Shown in pieces: positions 23,857-35,109 of a stretch of 64,000 bases of DNA. Under the pieces are notes generated by a model. That model ran no database searches, had not been told where the DNA came from, and worked only from the letters and a program-made list of their open reading frames with translations. The position numbers and the translations under genes are program-made. This DNA is from Calliopum simillimum (lineage: Eukaryota; Arthropoda; Insecta; Diptera; Lauxaniidae), in NCBI GenBank assembly GCA_951812925.1, contig OX638368.1, positions 114,041,309 through 114,105,308 of the forward strand, written 5' to 3'. Positions within the stretch are counted from its first letter, which is position 1. Every line of letters begins with the position of its first letter.

Positions 23857-25788
23857 TTTTTTTTTTTTTTTTTTCAAAATATCAACGATATTGGAAAAAG
23901 TCACGGAATTTTCAGTTTTGGAGATATTCTTATTTTGGAAACTTTTTTTTGATTTAAGACACCACGTCAGGGTCTAGAGGCACGAAGCGTATGACGTGTG
24001 GCATTTAAAATTATTCAGTTAGAGTAAGGTAGAGTGACAGTCAGAATAAGGGACAGAAAAACATATTAAACACTTGCCATTAACTTCAGAAATTATTCAA
24101 GTAATAACTTCTTTTTTTAGATGAAAAATCTAGAGGATTGCGATATATGGAGTATTGGACTTATTATAGAGTTGAGATAATGTTGGGATACATATTTTTT
24201 AAGAATAAAAACTTGATAAAATACTTGGTGCCTGATGAAAAACAATCAACAATTCCAGTTTTATGTAACAAAAACATAAATTAACAGTTATACATAAATA
24301 ATTGCTTAATTACGCTTAACATGAAAATAAAAACGCTAAATATTAATTCGATATCATATAAATCGAAATAGCCTAGCAAGTTACATGCCTCACGTCCTTT
24401 ATTTGTTAACAAACTTAAGCGATGTTTGTCTTTGGATATAAAACAATTAATAATAGATGACAATGTTGTTATCGCCATTGTCGCTGTTGTTGATTTTTGC
24501 CTCAACAATTTGAATTTAAGCAGTCAAAAGAAGCAAAAATCATATCTATCAGTACACAATAAATGAGTTTATAATGTAAACTCTGAAGTATTGAAAATTT
24601 AACGTTGCTTATGGGTTTTTAGTCAGTTAATTTGAGGAAGAGACTGTCGCTTTAATCTTAAATTAATATTGACTTATTGACTGACTGCTGCTGTTGTCAA
24701 CAACACTGGCGGCGACAATAAATTCAAGCTAAGCCAAAAAGCAAACTCCAGTTTTATATTGTTAGTATCCAATAAATAAGTATCTTGCAGTTATCTCTAT
24801 ACAAATCCATCATTAAGCATTAAACGCACAGTTTGTTTATTTCAAAACCATAATATTTGTTTATAAGCTTTCGAAAAAATAAATCCAAGATTTTGTTTTT
24901 CATATTTTTAATAAATAACTCATCAAGGTTTTGTTTATTTTTCATTTTTTTTTTTTTATGTGCGCATTTGCAATACATCATCTTTTTGTTAAATAACGTA
25001 AAGATTTATGTCGTGCAATTTTAGCGTAACACTACTCACCAAGTACTTTACCTTGTAATATACATATTAGCGTTTATTTAATTTCCTAAATATTTTTATT
25101 TCCCACCATTACATTCCTCAATTTTAACTATCACTGAAAATTGCCGCCGGAACCTTGATAATCACTCAATTTACAATAAAAGTGTCATTGAACTTGCATC
25201 GGAGGCACAAACAAAATAACAAGCTGACGATTTTACTCCCAAAAAATTGAAGGCAGTCGCCATATCGATCGTTATTCTTTAGAGTAATAAAATAATTACT
25301 AAGGCATAGCATAATAATTCATTGAAGTGTACAAAAGTAGAAAACCCAATGTAACGTGAGGTAGCGTAACGTAATAAAATTGATAAGTTTCTAAGAAGCT
25401 ATAATATTTAAGGGCGCTGTTGACCAAAACGTTATGTATGAGTTGAGAAAAAAAAAAGTACGGTTTTAAGTCATCAAATATAAGTAGAAGTGAAATTAAA
25501 TTATTCACGCAAGCCAAATTCAACACAGCAAACATTTTCCGTATTAAATGGTTCTGTCATGATACATGAAGTTGGGCTTAACAACCTTACTAAACGCACA
25601 AAAATTGATTTCCAAACAGCAAATAGTAATAATAACCTAATCAAAAATTAAGTTTTCTTTCACTAATTCAATTATTTTACTGAATTCTCATGAAGAAGTA
25701 ATGGTAAATAAGTAAAACATACGGTTTAAACTTCAAAAAGTACAGTGAAAAACAGTAAAATATATTGAATAGAAAGGTAATAAGTCGT
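23857..25788. other. No gene seen
   Basis: AT-rich with no recognisable ORF, terminal repeat or RNA gene. Confidence 0.5.
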
Positions 25789-26137
25789 CACGGGAAAAAA
25801 CAGCAGTGAACTCTGCAACATTTGTCTATAATACACATCAATTATTACTGTTTTACATTGCAAAAAATTTTATTAAAAAATAAAACAATAAACGATAGAA
25901 ATGAAAGTGCCACAGTAGTCCAGTGGTTAGAGCGTCACCTACAAACTCAATAGCCTTAAGTTCAAAACTCGCGCCGTCAACATACGATTTTTTTTTATTT
26001 TTATACATTTAAAAAAAAATTTACAGTTTGTTATCGTAAAAAACACGGGTTTTTCTTTACGGAAGCACAGAAACTGATAAAAACAGTAAAAATTACTGGG
26101 ATTTTCAGTAAATTTTGATGTTTTAGTTTTTTCCGTG
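25789..26137. mobile_element. Short CACGG element 4
   Basis: Starts CACGGGAAAAAACAG and ends with the inverse of CACGGAAAAAACTAA, 349 bp apart. The flanking 4-mers are TCGT (25785-25788) and TAGT (26138-26141), one mismatch from a 4 bp duplication. It carries a tRNA-like segment. The CACGG terminus and 4 bp target size match the three other elements of this type, but the similarity is limited to the ends. Confidence 0.45.
25909..25980 (+). tRNA. Degenerate tRNA-like segment (possible SINE head)
   Basis: The phrase TAGTCCAGTGGTTAGAGCG resembles the A box and D arm of a tRNA. About 33 bases later GTTCAAAACTC resembles the B box and T loop. D-, anticodon- and T-stems do not pair well and there is no clean acceptor stem, so it is not a functional tRNA. 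A T-rich stretch follows. Most likely it is a tRNA pseudogene or the head of a tRNA-derived SINE captured in the CACGG element. Confidence 0.45.
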
Positions 26138-26634
26138 TAGTACGAAAATTGTGATAGACTCCCGTATAAAGCGAGTTCCGACAACAAAATAAATATGCAT
26201 ATAGGGACGAATACAGCAAAATCATTATTAATTATTAAGTATTTCTAATTATTATAACTAATTGTTATTACTAATTATTATATGTAATTAATTATTACTA
26301 TTAAAAGTCTTATTTATTATTGTTTATTGGCCAAGTATAAAATACAAAAAGTGTGCTGACTGCAAAACAGAGGCTGATTAATGAGTCTTATTTTTTAAGC
26401 GCTGACGAAATCAACGTCCTACAACTACGAGCAGAGAGAATAAATAAACGTATTTATTGCAATTGAAAATATGGTCTGTAATAGGTACATCATACGATTA
26501 TTTTTACCTTTTAGGTCCTGATTAGTTTAATGTTCATTGCTTTACGTTTTTTTTTTTTTTATTATTGTGTCCAAAACATTGTTCCTATTCTTGTTTAATT
26601 GATTAGAGTGAATGAAACTTCATACTAATTTATA
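26138..26634. other. No gene seen
   Basis: Very AT-rich with TTATTA-type simple sequence. No supported feature. Confidence 0.5.
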
Positions 26635-28563
26635 GGGGAATGTCGTATAGGTTGGGATGCCGTATAAGTTGGGACAGCCGTTTTTCTTGAATTTCCGATA
26701 CTGGCGACACCTATGTTTCAACTGTCGAAGTAAAGTCTGTTTATAATCAAACGTTTCATGTGCAAAAGATCGAAGAACTCTTGGTGATTATGTCCATACC
26801 AAACTAAGAGTAAATTGTTATATCAAAAAGATTTTTTCGATAGTTTCTGCGTGTTCGTAATTTGCCGAATTTAAACCAATTATTTGATGTAAGTGTGTTC
26901 AATGTGTCTTGTATTCAGTGTATTTTCATTGCGTGAAAGAGTAATTGAAATGTATTAACCGTATTCACGATCTTGTTGCATCGTAGCAAATGCAAAATTA
27001 TTTGAAATTACAAAAACAAATTCTATTGATTTTTCAAAAGCAAGAGTCTTGTAAGCAAGACCAAATTTGCAAGACAAAAACCTATTGCGCGATTGATTTC
27101 CAAGAGTCTATTGTGACTGATTTTATTTTTTCATTTGTGATTGGTACAATTGCTTAGTGACATTTATTTTTTTGACAACAGTTTTTGTCACAAATTGAAA
27201 TTAAAATGTAAACAAATATAATTTAATTTGCTTTTTTTTCGTTTCGGTTTAATCTACAAAGACTTCTACGTAGTATTTGCATTTAGGACATCGATAAATG
27301 CATGTACAACGGTAAGGACTCAACGTTTTCGGATTGCATCTGGAGTAAATAGCAAATATAAAGAAGAAACTCATGCAGCCGCCAAAAAGAAAAGAACAAT
27401 TTTGTTAAGATTGTATAAAAATATATGTACTTATGGATATAATTAATAAAATTGTGATTTTCTTCTCAATAACGCATAAACATTCAAAGAACTTTCTTTT
27501 AACTTTGAGATACCAAATAAATTTTCAGTTCAAAAAATGTTTGACAGCGAAACAAAAAACACCTGTTCTGAAACGTTTGCAATAGCAATTTCCAACAGTG
27601 TATGCTCACAGTTATTTACTCTTGCAAATTTGCATTTGCTACGATGCAACAAGATCGTGAATACGGCTATTGTTGTGGCAAATATTATTTTTGGGCTTTC
27701 ACGAAATGGCAACTTTGTAAAGGTTGGGATACTCATGTCGTATAAGTTGGGACAGCACTTTTTTTATTCCAAGGCATTGCGATACCATTTGAATTATATT
27801 TTTACAATATTTGATGAATGCAATTATATTTATAATAATTGAAAAGCATTTATTAATGAATTTTTGAAGATTGTGACGCATTTATGTGCCATGAGTTTGG
27901 CAAGTTCACTAACGCACGAAAAACCGATCGTGGAATTACCGATTTCAATGCACTGGTCGCAGAGATCAAGAAAAAATTGGCAAAGGCATTTGATCCACCA
28001 GAAAAGCTTATAAAATCCCAAAAAGCAGTTTGGCGAGGTATACCCAAAAAGTAAATGATAAAATTAAAGACACTTCAACCATTGATGACGATGCATTGAT
28101 AAATCTGGTTGCTTCGCACGCCAGTCCATTGATGGCATCTTGTGTCTCGCACAAGAAGTACCTTAAATATAAAATATGCTGAAAAGTTTCTTCACCTGTA
28201 CAAACTGCGAATCATATTAGACGGAGTGATATATTTTTACCCAAAATGTTTCTTTGAAACATGACGTTTCAATAAACATTCTAATAAAAATAATATCATG
28301 CAGATTAACTTAACTTTTTGGCTTACTTTGTGATTTTTGAAAGTGTCCCAACTTTTACTGAAAATTTTTTTTCGGCAAAAAAAGTTGTCTTCATTAAAAT
28401 GGCTATAACTTTTGACTTGATCACGATATCAAATAACTTTCTATAAAAAAGTTGTAGCCGATGAGCATACCTTTTATTGGTTTATTTAAATTAACAATTT
28501 TTCCATCCGTTTCAAAACCACTGACTAAAAACAAAACCCGTCCCAACCTATACGACATTCCCC
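26635..28563. mobile_element. TA-flanked TIR element, GTCGTATAGGTTGGGA family
   Basis: The 23 bp terminal inverted repeats are perfect, both starting GGGGAATGTCGTATAGGTTG, with TA flanks at 26633-26634 and 28564-28565. A second motif, GTATAAGTTGGGACAG, follows the left end at about 26665. It recurs inside at about 27740, so subterminal motifs also lie in the interior. An internal inverted repeat pairs about 26958-27005 with 27630-27675 (ATCTTGTTGCATCGTAGCAA). The start resembles the pogo-like element GGGGAATAGTGTC. A degenerate coding segment lies at 27860-28182. Confidence 0.8.
27860..28182 (+). pseudogene. Unrecognised broken coding segment inside the TIR element
   Basis: Two adjacent plus-strand reading frames look protein-like. 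Block one (27860-28054) includes MCHEFGKF, DRGITDFNALVAEIKKKLAK and FDPPEKLIKSQKAVWRG. Block two (28054-28182) is one base out of phase and includes TIDDDALINLVASHASPLM. The residue mix is more balanced than in neighbouring spurious ORFs, and the one-base slip suggests a decayed gene. It could be the tail of the element's own transposase or a captured host fragment. I do not recognise the family. Confidence 0.4.
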
Positions 28564-28947
28564 TACTCTTTGTATTGAAAGCTCAGAAAATGTTCACTAT
28601 TATGCTTAGATACTGGGTCCTCAAGGCCAGGTGGAAACGATTTTATTTCAAAAACAAACCCCCCGCGCGTTTTCTTCTGAATTGATATCTGGGGACCTTC
28701 CGGTTTGCCGTTTTTGAGAATTCCCAAATTTAATAAAATTTTCCATATTAAACGAAAAAACTTAAAAAACTAAATTATGATATTGTTAAAATGGAGGTAA
28801 TCGGATTAAATTTATTTTTTTCTCATTTTCGTTTTGATATGGAATGACTCATACATAAAAATTTTACTCTTATTTGAAAAAACAAAGTCAAAGAAATCTC
28901 GACAAATTTTTCAAAATAGATCGAAACACTAAACAAAAATCTTAATA

Positions 28948-29779
28948 GGGCTATTCCGGAAAGTCTTAGAACTGTCAAATAGGTCACCAGTCTTAACTAA
29001 GTAAAAAGTCTAAGACATAAGTCTTAATTAAGACAAAAGTTTTAACTAAGACAAAAGTCTTAACTAACACAAAATCTTTAACTTAGATGATTTGGTATTC
29101 TAGAAGCAGTTAGAAGCTCTTTTCCGTCTTTAAAAAGACGATTTTTAAGACATGCTAGGAGGTCTTCGAGCTGTTAGTTGTTAGCTGTCCGATATTTGTG
29201 TTGGCGAAAAAATACTTTGAAAAAGTACTTTGAAAAAGTAAGAAAAATGTTATGACTGTTTTATTTAAATTTATTTTTTAATTGAGGAGTGGCCGTACCA
29301 AAAGGCCGAAGTACCAGTACAAGGCAAAAGTAGTGTCATAATATGAATCGGGTGACATTTTGTTAGAAATGATTAAAATTGTTTTTTGTTTCCACGGAAA
29401 GTTTACTGATGTTGTTGAATTGATGGCATTATGTTGAAAAAATGGTACCGGTTGAATAACCGATTATTATTGCACATAATATGTAAGACATTACTTTTGC
29501 CTCGTAATGGTACTTCGGCCCTTTCGAACGGCCACTCCTCAATTATTTTATTTACTTTTTTTGTTAAAAAAATTATTAAAAACAAAACAACTGCCTTAGG
29601 TTTGGTAGTTGTCAGATTTAAATTTGAGTTTGTCATAATGATAAATTATATGGAGAATTTATAAACTTTTTTATAAGACTTTTGGAATACCGAATACCGA
29701 ATGTTAGGAATTCTCAAAAAGTCGTACAAAGTATTTCTGAAATGCCTTACGTAAGACTTTCTGCTGTCCGGAATAGCCC
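28948..29779. mobile_element. TA-flanked TIR element with GTCTTAACTAAGAC motifs
   Basis: The left end reads GGGCTATTCCGGAAAGTCTT and the right, inverted, GGGCTATTCCGGACAGCAG. TA lies at 28946-28947 and 29780-29781. From 28965 to 29090 the motif AAGTCTTAACTAAGACAAAA and variants repeat several times. No protein is visible. It contains a nested MITE at 29284-29540. Confidence 0.7.
29284..29540. mobile_element. Nested MITE, GAGGAGTGGCCG ends
   Basis: 257 bp. The left GAGGAGTGGCCGTACC... and right inverted GAGGAGTGGCCGTTCG... ends continue as matching arms of about 60 bp that include GGCCGAAGTACC and GGCAAAAGTA. AATT lies immediately outside both ends, but because AATT is self-complementary the target size is ambiguous. 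Confidence 0.7.
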
Positions 29780-29781
29780 TA

Positions 29782-32130
29782 ATTAATATTTTTAAAGGCT
29801 GACATCGGATTATTTACGAGTTGTCTGTTATTCTGTGAGTATGTATAGCAAAAAAAAATGTTCTTATATGTACAAGCAACTGGTCTCAAGCTTTTCAATT
29901 TTACATTTAAAAAAAACACATCAAACAATTTAAAATAACACTTTAGGTTCATTTTAACAATGAAGTGAAAGGTTTCTTTTAATTCCTTCAAGACGTCCAA
30001 AATTAATCTAAAATTAAAATATTACAGTAAATAATTAAAATTACATATTAAGCTTAATAACCTTAGAATAAAAAACTAAATTTATATGCATTCGTCATAT
30101 GTATTTTATTAAAAAAGAATTATGAACACATGCTAATCGCTCATTAATTTAAAATATAAAAAAAATCCCTCAAAGTTATTATTTAGAGCCGTTAAAACAA
30201 CAAAATATATAATTTTTTTTACCAGATAGAATTTAGTATAAATTACGCGCTATCAAGCGTGAATTGATTGATGTAAAATTTTTAATTTATGCCATCTTCT
30301 ACATATTTATAAATTACAAAATAGTATTCGATATAAGAATTAAACTCGAAAAACTCGATGATGTTGAGTTTCATGTTAACTTGTAATATAACAGTTTTAT
30401 AAGTATAAAAAAAAATTAACATTTTGTAAGTGATTAAATAATCAATTTAGATTTTTCTCTTTAATTTTTTATATAAACTACAGTTTTAAGAAAAGAAATG
30501 AAGAAGTTATCTACTTAATATATTGTATCATCACGCCAATACTACAATTAGATAACACCGATTTTCCAGTTTTGAGATATTTGGAATTGACACAGAATTT
30601 CGACTTTTTTTGTTGTTTTTTTCATTTAACTTTGGAATGGTGCCACTTTAGAGATCTCTAGTTCGGCAGAATTGTGCGCCAAACCATGAGGAACATCATA
30701 GACCAATTATCCCAAGAATTATAATTTAGGAGTTACCTAGTTCTAGTATTGACGTGACGATATGATTTTTACTAAAATCTCTTGAATGTTCTTTGGGTAA
30801 GCCTAAAAACAAAAGTTTTCTGCAATATAACAATTTATGATCAAAACAAATTATTTCTCTATTTAAAAAACGAAGCTAAAAATGTTAATAATTTTAACTT
30901 AAGCAATCGCTAATTTGTTATAATTTCGACAATTACACTAAAAATTAATTTACTGTATAAACTTAACGTTCACTTTAAATGAATTATGTAAGAATAACAC
31001 AACAATGACGCAAAATCCTTTCATTTTCATTTGGCCAAAATTTCAAAAACTGACCTTGCAAAACCCTCATAACATACTAACAATTGTTTAAAGAAAAAAA
31101 TATTATAAATATATTAACAAAGTGGAAAATGTAAAAAAATAAAATAAATTTAATTATTTACTTTTTTTCGCTTTGTTGACAAATTGTTAAATATTTTTGT
31201 AGCGTGGAAAACTCCCACATTTAGCGCTTTAGATAATCATGTGAATTTTGTTCGGAAGCTTCAAAACTAAAAAAACCACAAATTAAAAGGGTAGGTACAT
31301 ATGTGTGACAAAAGGCAGCAATGTCATGATATTACGCTTAGCTAAACTCAGCTTAGCCTTTAATATCTGCATGTTTATTTACTGAGGTATTCTTTTATTT
31401 TTTTCCAAAATTTATTCATGCTAGATTTAAATTGTTTACAAACAAAACGCACAACAACAATAATAATAATAGCAACAACAACGACAAAATTTAATTTAAA
31501 TATTACACGTTATGCCAAAAGAGAATCAAATGACTACATGCGATGAAATGTTATGTTTATAAAAAGCACTAACTATAATTCAAGTGATTTGGCAAACAAT
31601 CATGCGATATTTCAACGATACTATAGAGAAAAAGCACAGTACAAACATCTAAGTAAATTGCGTGTCCCAGTAGGAAACAAAGACAATTCATCAATCAAAG
31701 AAATTGAAATTTAAAAGTGACATCTTTCATGACGAATTTGGTTTTTGAACTCATAATACAAAAACTTCAAGGTATTAGATATCACAATAAAAAAAGTAAA
31801 ACTGCCAAACCATACTTTTGCCCCCATTCCATTAAGGAGCTCCAAAACCAAAACAGACTTCAAAACTGCGCTATCATGTCAGGATTTTGAGATATCCTAA
31901 CCTAAAGTTGCATGAATCCATGAAACGAGGTTATCGAGCCTTTGTCAGGAAAAATCGTACTTCATTTTTAAGATGAAGAATATCTAGTACTAAATATTGC
32001 CATTCGTGGAAAAGTGTAGTCCACTCGTGCGTGTTTTTGCACTTTTAGATTAAAATGTTTCGAAATCCCGACCTAATAAAAAAAAAATCAAAATTGGGAT
32101 TTAGATTCGGCGTATGAAAATCTTTATGTA
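29782..32130. other. No gene seen
   Basis: Extremely AT-rich. A weak relic of the CACGG-element interior (TTTTGAGATATCCTAACCTAAA-type, about 31890) is present. Nothing coding is supported. Confidence 0.5.
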
Positions 32131-33284
32131 GGGGAATAGTGTCGGGTGTGGGCACCTTTTATTTTCGACTCATAACTTTAGACCAAATGTATATTATGCT
32201 GACATATAAAATTCATTGGAAAGCTAGAGACCTTAGCTAACTACTGGTGAAGAAAGTAAATTGATTTCGTCAGTTGGAAAAATTATATCAAAAAAATAGT
32301 GAAGTGATCATTTTTAACAAAAAAAAATTTTGTGTCGGTTGTGGGCTCCCTAAGAAAATCGGTAAAAATGGGAAAATATGAAATTAAAAGCAATCAAATG
32401 GAGAACAAAGCAAAATTTATTTATTTTGGAAAGATTGACTCACACAAATTCTACTCAAAGGCTTTAACTCACTGAAAACGTCTGGATCGAATGGCATCAT
32501 ACCTGTTGCCTTGAAAGTAGACTTGATTGTCTTCGGCGTCAACGCCAGATCAATTGTTTTGCAGACTAAGCCGGCTAGGTGACGTAATTTCGAGCCCTTT
32601 TTGACATTCTTCTTTTTTTTGCCAAGCATGAACTTTTTGTACCAATCCATGACCGCCATTTGCTCCTTGGTCCACTTGTCTGGAAACTCAATACCGAGAT
32701 TCTATGCTAAGTGATGTGCCACCTTAACACCCACACTTAATGAAAAAAACCTTCTTTCTACGATATCTTTAAAGGGCTTTTTGGTTCTTTCTTTTCCACT
32801 AAAAAAGCTTAGAAGTCATAAGAACACCATTTAAATTAGTAATGTTGGCATCCACGATGATATTTCAGTAAAACACACGCTTTAAATGAAAAAAGAATGG
32901 TGCCCGCAACCGAACCAATTGGGTGCCCACAATCGACTTTGACAGCCACTTTGAAAAGTAACAAGAAAATTCGGTTTTGAATCACAAAATATAATAAATT
33001 TACTACATAAATATAGATTGCATTCAGCCTTTCGATCGATTCACTACGATTTATCGCACTTGGAAAATGATTGAAAAAAACTTTTGTGTTGACTTTCACT
33101 AATTCAGAAATTGTTTTCTTCTCAGCAAAAGTGTCTGTTTGCTCCGTTATATGCACAAAAACTTCGTGCTGTCATAGCACGCGCTTAACATTTGTCAACA
33201 CAGCCGTATTTGTTTTCAGTCAAAAATTACGGGGGGGGGGGGGTGCCCACACCCGACTCATGCCCGCAGGCGACACTTTTCCCC
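32131..33284 (-). mobile_element. Pogo/Tigger-like element, internally deleted
   Basis: 1154 bp, TA flanks at 32129-32130 and 33285-33286. The left end GGGGAATAGTGTCGGGTGTG and right inverted GGGGAAAAGTGTCGCCTGCG share the outer part. Both ends contain a second GTCGGGTGTGGGCACC-like motif, and the right one is followed by a 12 bp G run (33231-33242). A transposase remnant is on the minus strand. The 270 bp MITE at 47350-47619 shares both ends and subterminal regions and is a deletion derivative of this family. Confidence 0.8.
32417..32710 (-). pseudogene. Pogo/Tigger-like transposase remnant
   Basis: Read on the minus strand, NLGIEFPDKWTKEQMAVMDW followed by YKKFML resembles the end of the CENP-B/pogo-type DNA-binding helix-turn-helix (P-x-x-W...W-x-x-x-F). 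After about 35 residues TPKTIKSTFKATGMMPFDPD resembles the conserved C-terminal phrase after the DDE_1 catalytic domain (F-x-x-TG-x-x-PF-x-P). The whole catalytic core between them is missing, so an internal deletion joined the N- and C-terminal parts. A stop precedes the first block. The remnant cannot transpose itself but identifies the family. Assignment rests on these two motifs only. Confidence 0.6.
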
Positions 33285-33426
33285 TACATATATCATTTTT
33301 ATTTAAAACGGGATTTTCTTGGAGAACAGTGATATTGATATATTGCTATAGCAATAGAAAGTATTCATTGAAATTCATTGCTATTTAAAAGGAAACATTT
33401 TTACTAAGAACAGGTTTAAAATGGAT

Positions 33427-33445
33427 CCCACGTTGGGCGCCAAAT
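33427..33445 (-). other. Isolated LTR edge and tRNA-Lys-type primer binding site
   Basis: On the minus strand, ...CATTTACA is followed by TT and then TGGCGCCCAACGTGGG, which is complementary to the 3' end of a lysine tRNA, the classic retroelement primer site. An LTR would end at 33445 and extend to higher coordinates, with the internal region below 33427. I could not find the other LTR edge, gag or pol, and only about 140 bp remain before the pogo-like element. It is a remnant of an LTR retrotransposon. Confidence 0.5.
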
Positions 33446-34749
33446 GTAAATGATAAATATCAATATTTTATTTTTTTTTTTTTTTTTTTTTTAAGGTAAA
33501 AATTTACTTAACAAATTTTTGTTCTCTTTATAAGAGTATTGTTAAGTTTAAATTATAATATTTGTACATGAATAGAAATATAAAGTAATACATACAACAA
33601 CTACAACGCTGTATTTTCAATATAATTTTTTTTTTTTTAATTGCAGTTCGTATCTTCCAAAAGCCCTAAAGTATAATTTTTTTTATAATCAAATCAAAAA
33701 CTTTCAATCGCTTCGCTCTTTTCCTTGCCCATCCATTTTCGACCACATTAATGTGGCATAAAATTTAGCTATTTACTTTGTTAACAACGATTAAATAAAG
33801 CGGGATTGTAGTTGTGTTAATCCTCTTCTATCTGATGCTTCATTTTACCTTTGCTGACCAATCCCTGGAAAATTGTTAAATTAACTTTTGCAATTTGCGT
33901 GTCAATGATGAGGATGACGTTCGGTGACTACGACAAAACCATAAACAAGCGAGCGCGGCATTAGTGCGCCGTGCAAATCAGTAATAAAAAAACAGCAACA
34001 ACAACAACAAAAAGCTCAGATCTCATCCCAAAGCATGGCCAAGTCAAGTCAAATGGAAAAACGAAAGACAACTACAACAACCACAGACAGCAATAGCAAC
34101 AACAACAAATATTTCAATGTCAAGAGCAGAGATATAAAATTCTACTACGTTCTCGTTATGCTTTGGTTTTTTTCAGTTGATGTTGTTGTTTGCTTAACTT
34201 TTTTAAAAGTAGACACTTTAAAAAGCGGAGAGAGAGCTGAAAAAAAAAATCCTTACCCTTCATATCAATCGTCACGTCGAAAAGCAGCGCAAGCTGTCCA
34301 ACCCAGTCTTAGCTAATCTAAAAATTGCAACTAAATATAAGTCGGTACTACATTTGTCTGTCCTGTCTCACTCTGCTCATCTAACTGTCGCTTGGTCTGT
34401 CAGTTTATTTGTCTGTCCGCATGTTGGCATGTTTTGCAATAATGAGTTTCAACCTCTTTAATCGCAAAGAACCGTGGCCAACAGAGTCCAACTCTGTCTG
34501 ACGAATACAGACTGCGGCGGCATTGCTGCCAAGCCCAGAAAAATACTCAAAAAAAAAAAAAAAAAAATTAAAATAAAACCAAACTAAGTGCAAAGGACAA
34601 AGAGTTTTACGTTTGATTCGCGTTTTTCCCCAGTGTTGGTAACACAGCTAAAGAAATTATACATGGTAAAAAATATTTTGTAAAAAACGATATTTCTTTG
34701 CTTAAATTTTTATTTTTCCATGGAGCTAAATAGTGGGAATTACGGTTTA
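33446..34749. other. Possible LTR remnant; otherwise no gene seen
   Basis: If the primer site at 33427 is real, the first part of this stretch is LTR-derived. The sequence has a 28 bp poly-T run (33469 onward) and CAACAACAACAAC-type tracts near 33995. The 93-residue plus-strand ORF (34035-34316) is Asn/Thr-rich at its start and has no recognisable domain. Confidence 0.35.
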
Positions 34750-35095
34750 TACAATTTTTGAAATTTTAAATTTAAACGGCAACAGCAGATACATTTTGGA
34801 CAGTTTTAGTACTTTTTGCTATTTGGTACAAAATTGAAAACAAAACAAAAAACATGAAGCCAGTGTCAGTCAGCTTTTTGTATTTCTCTTTGTGCTGCAT
34901 CCTCTTTTCAGCTCTGTGTGACCGCGTATTTTATCGATGTTGATATTGAAAAATTTTAATTTCAATTTTACCTGACTTAATGGCAAAATATTAAAATAAT
35001 TTTAACTTTGTGCATATTTACACACAAAAACCAATCTAATGCTGTATAATTCAAAGTCGTGCTCCATTTCTAACATAGTAAAAAGGTAGGACAAG
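34750..35095 (-). repeat. Dispersed repeat (R3), copy 2
   Basis: Inverse of 3493-3872. Shared phrases include ATTTTACCTGACTTAATGGC (against the inverted GCCAGGTAAAATTAAGT) and CAGCTCTGTGTGACCG. It directly abuts the Helitron starting at 35110. Confidence 0.6.
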
Positions 35096-35109
35096 TTTTT
35101 TCTTGCGTA

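Noticed and set aside
34035..34316. 93-residue ORF with Thr/Asn-rich start and a hydrophobic segment
   Set aside because: The start is a translated CAA/ACA simple repeat, and neither flank shows gene structure.
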